NCBI RefSeq assembly: GCF_000023585.1
Contig: NC_012914.1
Coordinates: 2,056,501 to 2,120,500 of the forward strand
Reading direction: 5' to 3'
DNA: 64,000 bases
Source of the DNA: Paenibacillus sp. JDR-2
Lineage (GTDB): Bacteria > Bacillota > Bacilli > Paenibacillales > Paenibacillaceae
The stretch's first letter is position 1. Each line of letters starts with the position of its first letter. The position numbers were made by a program, and so were the translations under genes. A model generated the notes under the pieces. It saw nothing but the letters and a program-made list of their open reading frames with translations. It was not told where the DNA came from and made no database searches. Positions 63,748-64,000 of the stretch are shown in pieces.

Positions 63748-64000
63748 ATGTCAAACTACGTCATTGGGCTTGATCTGGGCACAACCAGCGCCAAAGCCTG
63801 TATCTTTAACCGCATTGGCCATCTTGTTGCGGAGGCGGAGGTGCTTGTTGACTCCGAATACCCGCAGGTAGGCTGGGTCCAGCAGGATGCGGTTGCTATT
63901 GAACGCTCTGCCGTTCTGGCCGTGCGGAATGCGATTCAGAAAGCAGGGATCGGAAAGGACGATATTGCCGTCCTCGGATTTTCCGCGGCTATGCATTCTC
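63748..64000 (+). CDS. FGGY-family carbohydrate kinase, 5' part (gluconokinase-like)
   Basis: Eighty-four residues are visible before the window ends. The opening MSNYVIGLDLGTTSAKACIF is the phosphate-1 motif of FGGY kinases, and GWVQQDA and VLGFSAAMHS fit the gluconokinase/xylulokinase group. AAGGAAGGA lies 7 nt before the ATG. As the fourth gene of the LarA-homologue operon it probably phosphorylates the epimerised or reduced sugar acid so it can enter the pentose phosphate or Entner-Doudoroff route. The exact substrate needs the rest of the gene. Confidence 0.85.
   Translation, partial: MSNYVIGLDLGTTSAKACIFNRIGHLVAEAEVLVDSEYPQVGWVQQDAVAIERSAVLAVRNAIQKAGIGKDDIAVLGFSAAMHS

Overview
The window looks like a chromosome segment from a Paenibacillus-type Firmicute. 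The evidence is strong AGGAGG-type ribosome binding sites, TTG and GTG starts, a SleB/CwlJ-like wall hydrolase with copper-amine-oxidase-N and LysM domains, YesM/YesN two-component pairs, Lpl/Ytc-type sugar importers without ATPases, and many AraC-family regulators. About 48 protein genes are supported, most of them in carbohydrate-utilisation loci.

Layout. (A) 1-4892: the 3' end of a GH31 gene, two tandem AraC regulators on the minus strand, and a GH42 beta-galactosidase. (B) 5129-12381: a membrane-bound one-component AraC regulator, two permeases, a binding lipoprotein and a GH105 unsaturated uronyl hydrolase, resembling rhamnogalacturonan modules. (C) 12430-15722: a flavodoxin-fold oxidoreductase divergent from a MarR-AraC pair, then a haloalkane-dehalogenase-like hydrolase. 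(D) 15937-22926: an importer followed by its own YesN/YesM pair, with no enzyme. (E) 22979-26788: a GH63-like (alpha/alpha)6 hydrolase divergent from an AraC regulator. (F) 26811-28585: TetR divergent from an aldo/keto reductase. (G) 28726-40473: YesM/YesN, a binding lipoprotein, a secreted beta-helix protein with a CBM32-like domain, two MalFG-type permeases, a GH29 fucosidase and an overlapping parvulin-like gene. (H) 40588-48243: AraC, GH43, importer, GH2. (I) 48384-51229: a small lipoprotein and a secreted GxGYxYP-family protein. (J) 51276-52777: 43-bp tandem repeats, two copies of a nested palindromic element, and a predicted PD-(D/E)XK-fold plus winged-helix protein. (K) 53086-59435: wall hydrolase, TetR plus aminoglycoside-phosphotransferase-like kinase, and CysJ/CysI sulfite reductase. 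(L) 59481-64000: a ROK repressor divergent from a LarA homologue, an SDR, LarE and an FGGY kinase that runs off the window.

The sugar loci share one logic. A local regulator senses a ligand, an importer brings oligosaccharides in, and mostly cytoplasmic hydrolases cleave them. None of the four importers has an ATP-binding subunit here, so a shared MsmX-type ATPase elsewhere is likely. cre-like sites, one a perfect consensus match, suggest CcpA control.

The most interesting part is the last operon. A LarA homologue that keeps the nickel-pincer residues sits with a LarE of the three-cysteine type, an SDR and a gluconate-type kinase, behind a XylR-like operator. This predicts a nickel-pincer-dependent sugar-acid epimerase pathway. 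The palindromic repeat cluster beside the nuclease-fold/HTH protein is the second point to follow up.
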